Assembly (NCBI GenBank): GCA_030147435.1
Contig: JASKZX010000007.1
Location: 1 to 6,961 of the forward strand
Direction: 5' to 3'
DNA: 6,961 nucleotides
DNA from: Savagea sp.
GTDB taxonomy: Bacteria; Bacillota; Bacilli; Bacillales_A; Planococcaceae
Shown: in pieces, positions 6,596 to 6,961 of the stretch
Layout of the letters: each line of letters opens with the position of its first letter
Position numbering within the stretch: the stretch's first letter is position 1
The notes under the pieces: generated by a model
Database searches by the model: none
Told to the model about the DNA's origin: nothing
Seen by the model: the letters and a program-made list of their open reading frames with translations, nothing else
Translations under genes and position numbers: made by a program

Positions 6596-6627
6596 AAAAA
6601 AACTGTTTAGTCATGGACTAAACAGTT
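6596..6627 (-). terminator. Terminator of the tRNA operon
   Basis: AACTGTTTAGTC (6601-6612) and GACTAAACAGTT (6616-6627) form a perfect 12-bp stem with a 3-nt loop. Read on the minus strand, the stem begins 6 nt past the tRNA-Cys 3' end and is followed by a T-run (6602-6596). It ends the minus-strand tRNA transcript. The stretch 6527-6595, between this and the plus-strand hairpin, holds nothing I can identify. Confidence 0.92.
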
Positions 6628-6633
6628 AAATGA

Positions 6634-6704
6634 AGGCGGCAACCGGAATCGAACCGGTGATAAGGGTGTTGCAGACCCGTGCCTTACCGCTTGGCTATGC
6701 CGCC
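6634..6704 (-). tRNA. tRNA-Cys (GCA)
   Basis: The minus strand folds as a 71-nt tRNA. The acceptor stem is GGCGGCA paired with TGCCGCC, the anticodon loop is CTGCAAC with anticodon GCA, and the T-arm carries GGTTCGATTCC. The discriminator base is U (6634), as expected for tRNA-Cys. The 3' CCA is not encoded (TCA follows), so it must be added enzymatically. It is the last gene of the operon, just before the terminator. Confidence 0.96.
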
Positions 6705-6708
6705 ATCA

Positions 6709-6783
6709 TGGAGCGGAAGACGGGATTCGAACCCGCGACCCCAACCTTGGCAAGGTTGTATTCTACCACTGAACTACTTCCGC
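6709..6783 (-). tRNA. tRNA-Gly (GCC)
   Basis: The minus strand folds as a 75-nt tRNA including an encoded CCA (6711-6709). The acceptor stem is GCGGAAG paired with CTTCCGC, the anticodon loop is TTGCCAA with anticodon GCC, and the T-arm is GCGGGTTCGAATCCCGT. It lies 4 nt upstream of tRNA-Cys in the transcript. Confidence 0.97.
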
Positions 6784-6800
6784 ATAATATACGAATGAAG

Positions 6801-6882
6801 TGCGGGTGAAGGGATTTGAACCCCCATGCCCGAAAGCACTAGATCCTAAGTCTAGCGTGTCTGCCAATTCCACCACACCCGC
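6801..6882 (-). tRNA. tRNA-Leu (UAG)
   Basis: The minus strand folds as an 82-nt class II tRNA with the long variable arm expected for leucine. The acceptor stem is GCGGGTG paired with CACCCGC, with discriminator A (6801). The anticodon loop is CTTAGGA with anticodon UAG, and the T-arm carries GGGTTCAAATCCC. CCA is not encoded (CTT follows). It is a leucine isoacceptor, but known TrmL targets are other tRNA-Leu species (CAA and UAA anticodons in E. coli), so a link to the nearby trmL is not implied. Confidence 0.96.
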
Positions 6883-6898
6883 TAACGTAAGTTCAAAA

Positions 6899-6961
6899 TG
6901 GTGAGCCATACAGGATTCGAACCTGTGACCCTCTGATTAAAAGTCAGATGCTCTACCAACT
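6899..6961 (-). tRNA. tRNA-Lys (UUU), 5' end cut by right edge
   Basis: The visible minus-strand part has an anticodon loop CTTTTAA with anticodon UUU, a stem CTGA/TCAG, a T-arm CACAGGTTCGAATCCTGTA, the 3' acceptor strand TGGCTCA and an encoded CCA (6901-6899). The 5' acceptor strand and the start of the D-arm lie beyond the window. The order Lys-Leu(UAG)-Gly(GCC) resembles the core of large Bacillus tRNA operons, so more tRNA genes, and perhaps rRNA, are likely upstream. Confidence 0.95.

Noticed and set aside
6601..6627. Possible operator or recombination site (12-bp inverted repeat)
   Set aside because: Its place 6 nt after tRNA-Cys and the T-run on the same strand fit a terminator fully.
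6634..6961. tRNA-associated integration site or genomic island boundary
   Set aside because: No integrase, no direct repeat of a tRNA 3' end and no change in base composition are visible in the window.

Overview
The window looks like chromosomal DNA from a low-GC Gram-positive bacterium of the Bacillaceae type. The evidence is the AT-rich base composition, strong AGGAGG ribosome binding sites, frequent TTG/GTG starts, U-tailed hairpin terminators, a dense tRNA cluster, and protein families typical of Bacillus relatives. I see no insertion sequence, phage gene, CRISPR array or toxin-antitoxin pair. It reads as a core-genome segment with a few unusual local features.

Layout, left to right. (1) Positions 1-349, minus strand: the N-terminal part of an MFS transporter that runs off the left edge. 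(2) Positions 573-3132, plus strand: a tight three-gene operon with overlapping stops and starts. It encodes a CNNM/CorC-type membrane protein with CBS domains, a membrane-anchored thioredoxin-like protein with a CPYC site, and an RluA-family pseudouridine synthase. It is preceded by a plausible SigA promoter and ends at a perfect 34-bp palindromic terminator (3135-3171). (3) Positions 3192-4118, minus strand: a soluble, sensor-less methyl-accepting chemotaxis-like protein, converging on that terminator and preceded by a candidate SigD-type promoter. (4) Positions 4205-5820, minus strand: queG and trmL, overlapping by 4 nt. Both enzymes act on the wobble position of tRNA. (5) Positions 5872-6396, plus strand and divergent from queG: an unrecognised 174-residue cytosolic protein, followed by a long compound hairpin with a U-tail. 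(6) Positions 6596-6961, minus strand: the 3' end of a tRNA operon (Lys-UUU, Leu-UAG, Gly-GCC, Cys-GCA in transcription order) with its own terminator; the Lys gene is cut by the right edge.

The main theme is tRNA and RNA maturation: QueG finishes queuosine at G34, TrmL 2'-O-methylates nucleotide 34 of tRNA-Leu, the RluA-family enzyme makes pseudouridine in rRNA or tRNA, and four tRNA genes lie nearby. The CNNM protein and the anchored thioredoxin belong to the cell envelope (divalent cation transport and extracytoplasmic thiol chemistry). No clearly new multi-gene system is visible. The points most worth a second look are the unrecognised protein, the envelope-thiol/CNNM/RluA gene coupling, the candidate SigD promoter, the orphan ribosome binding site before the CNNM gene, and the long compound hairpin.
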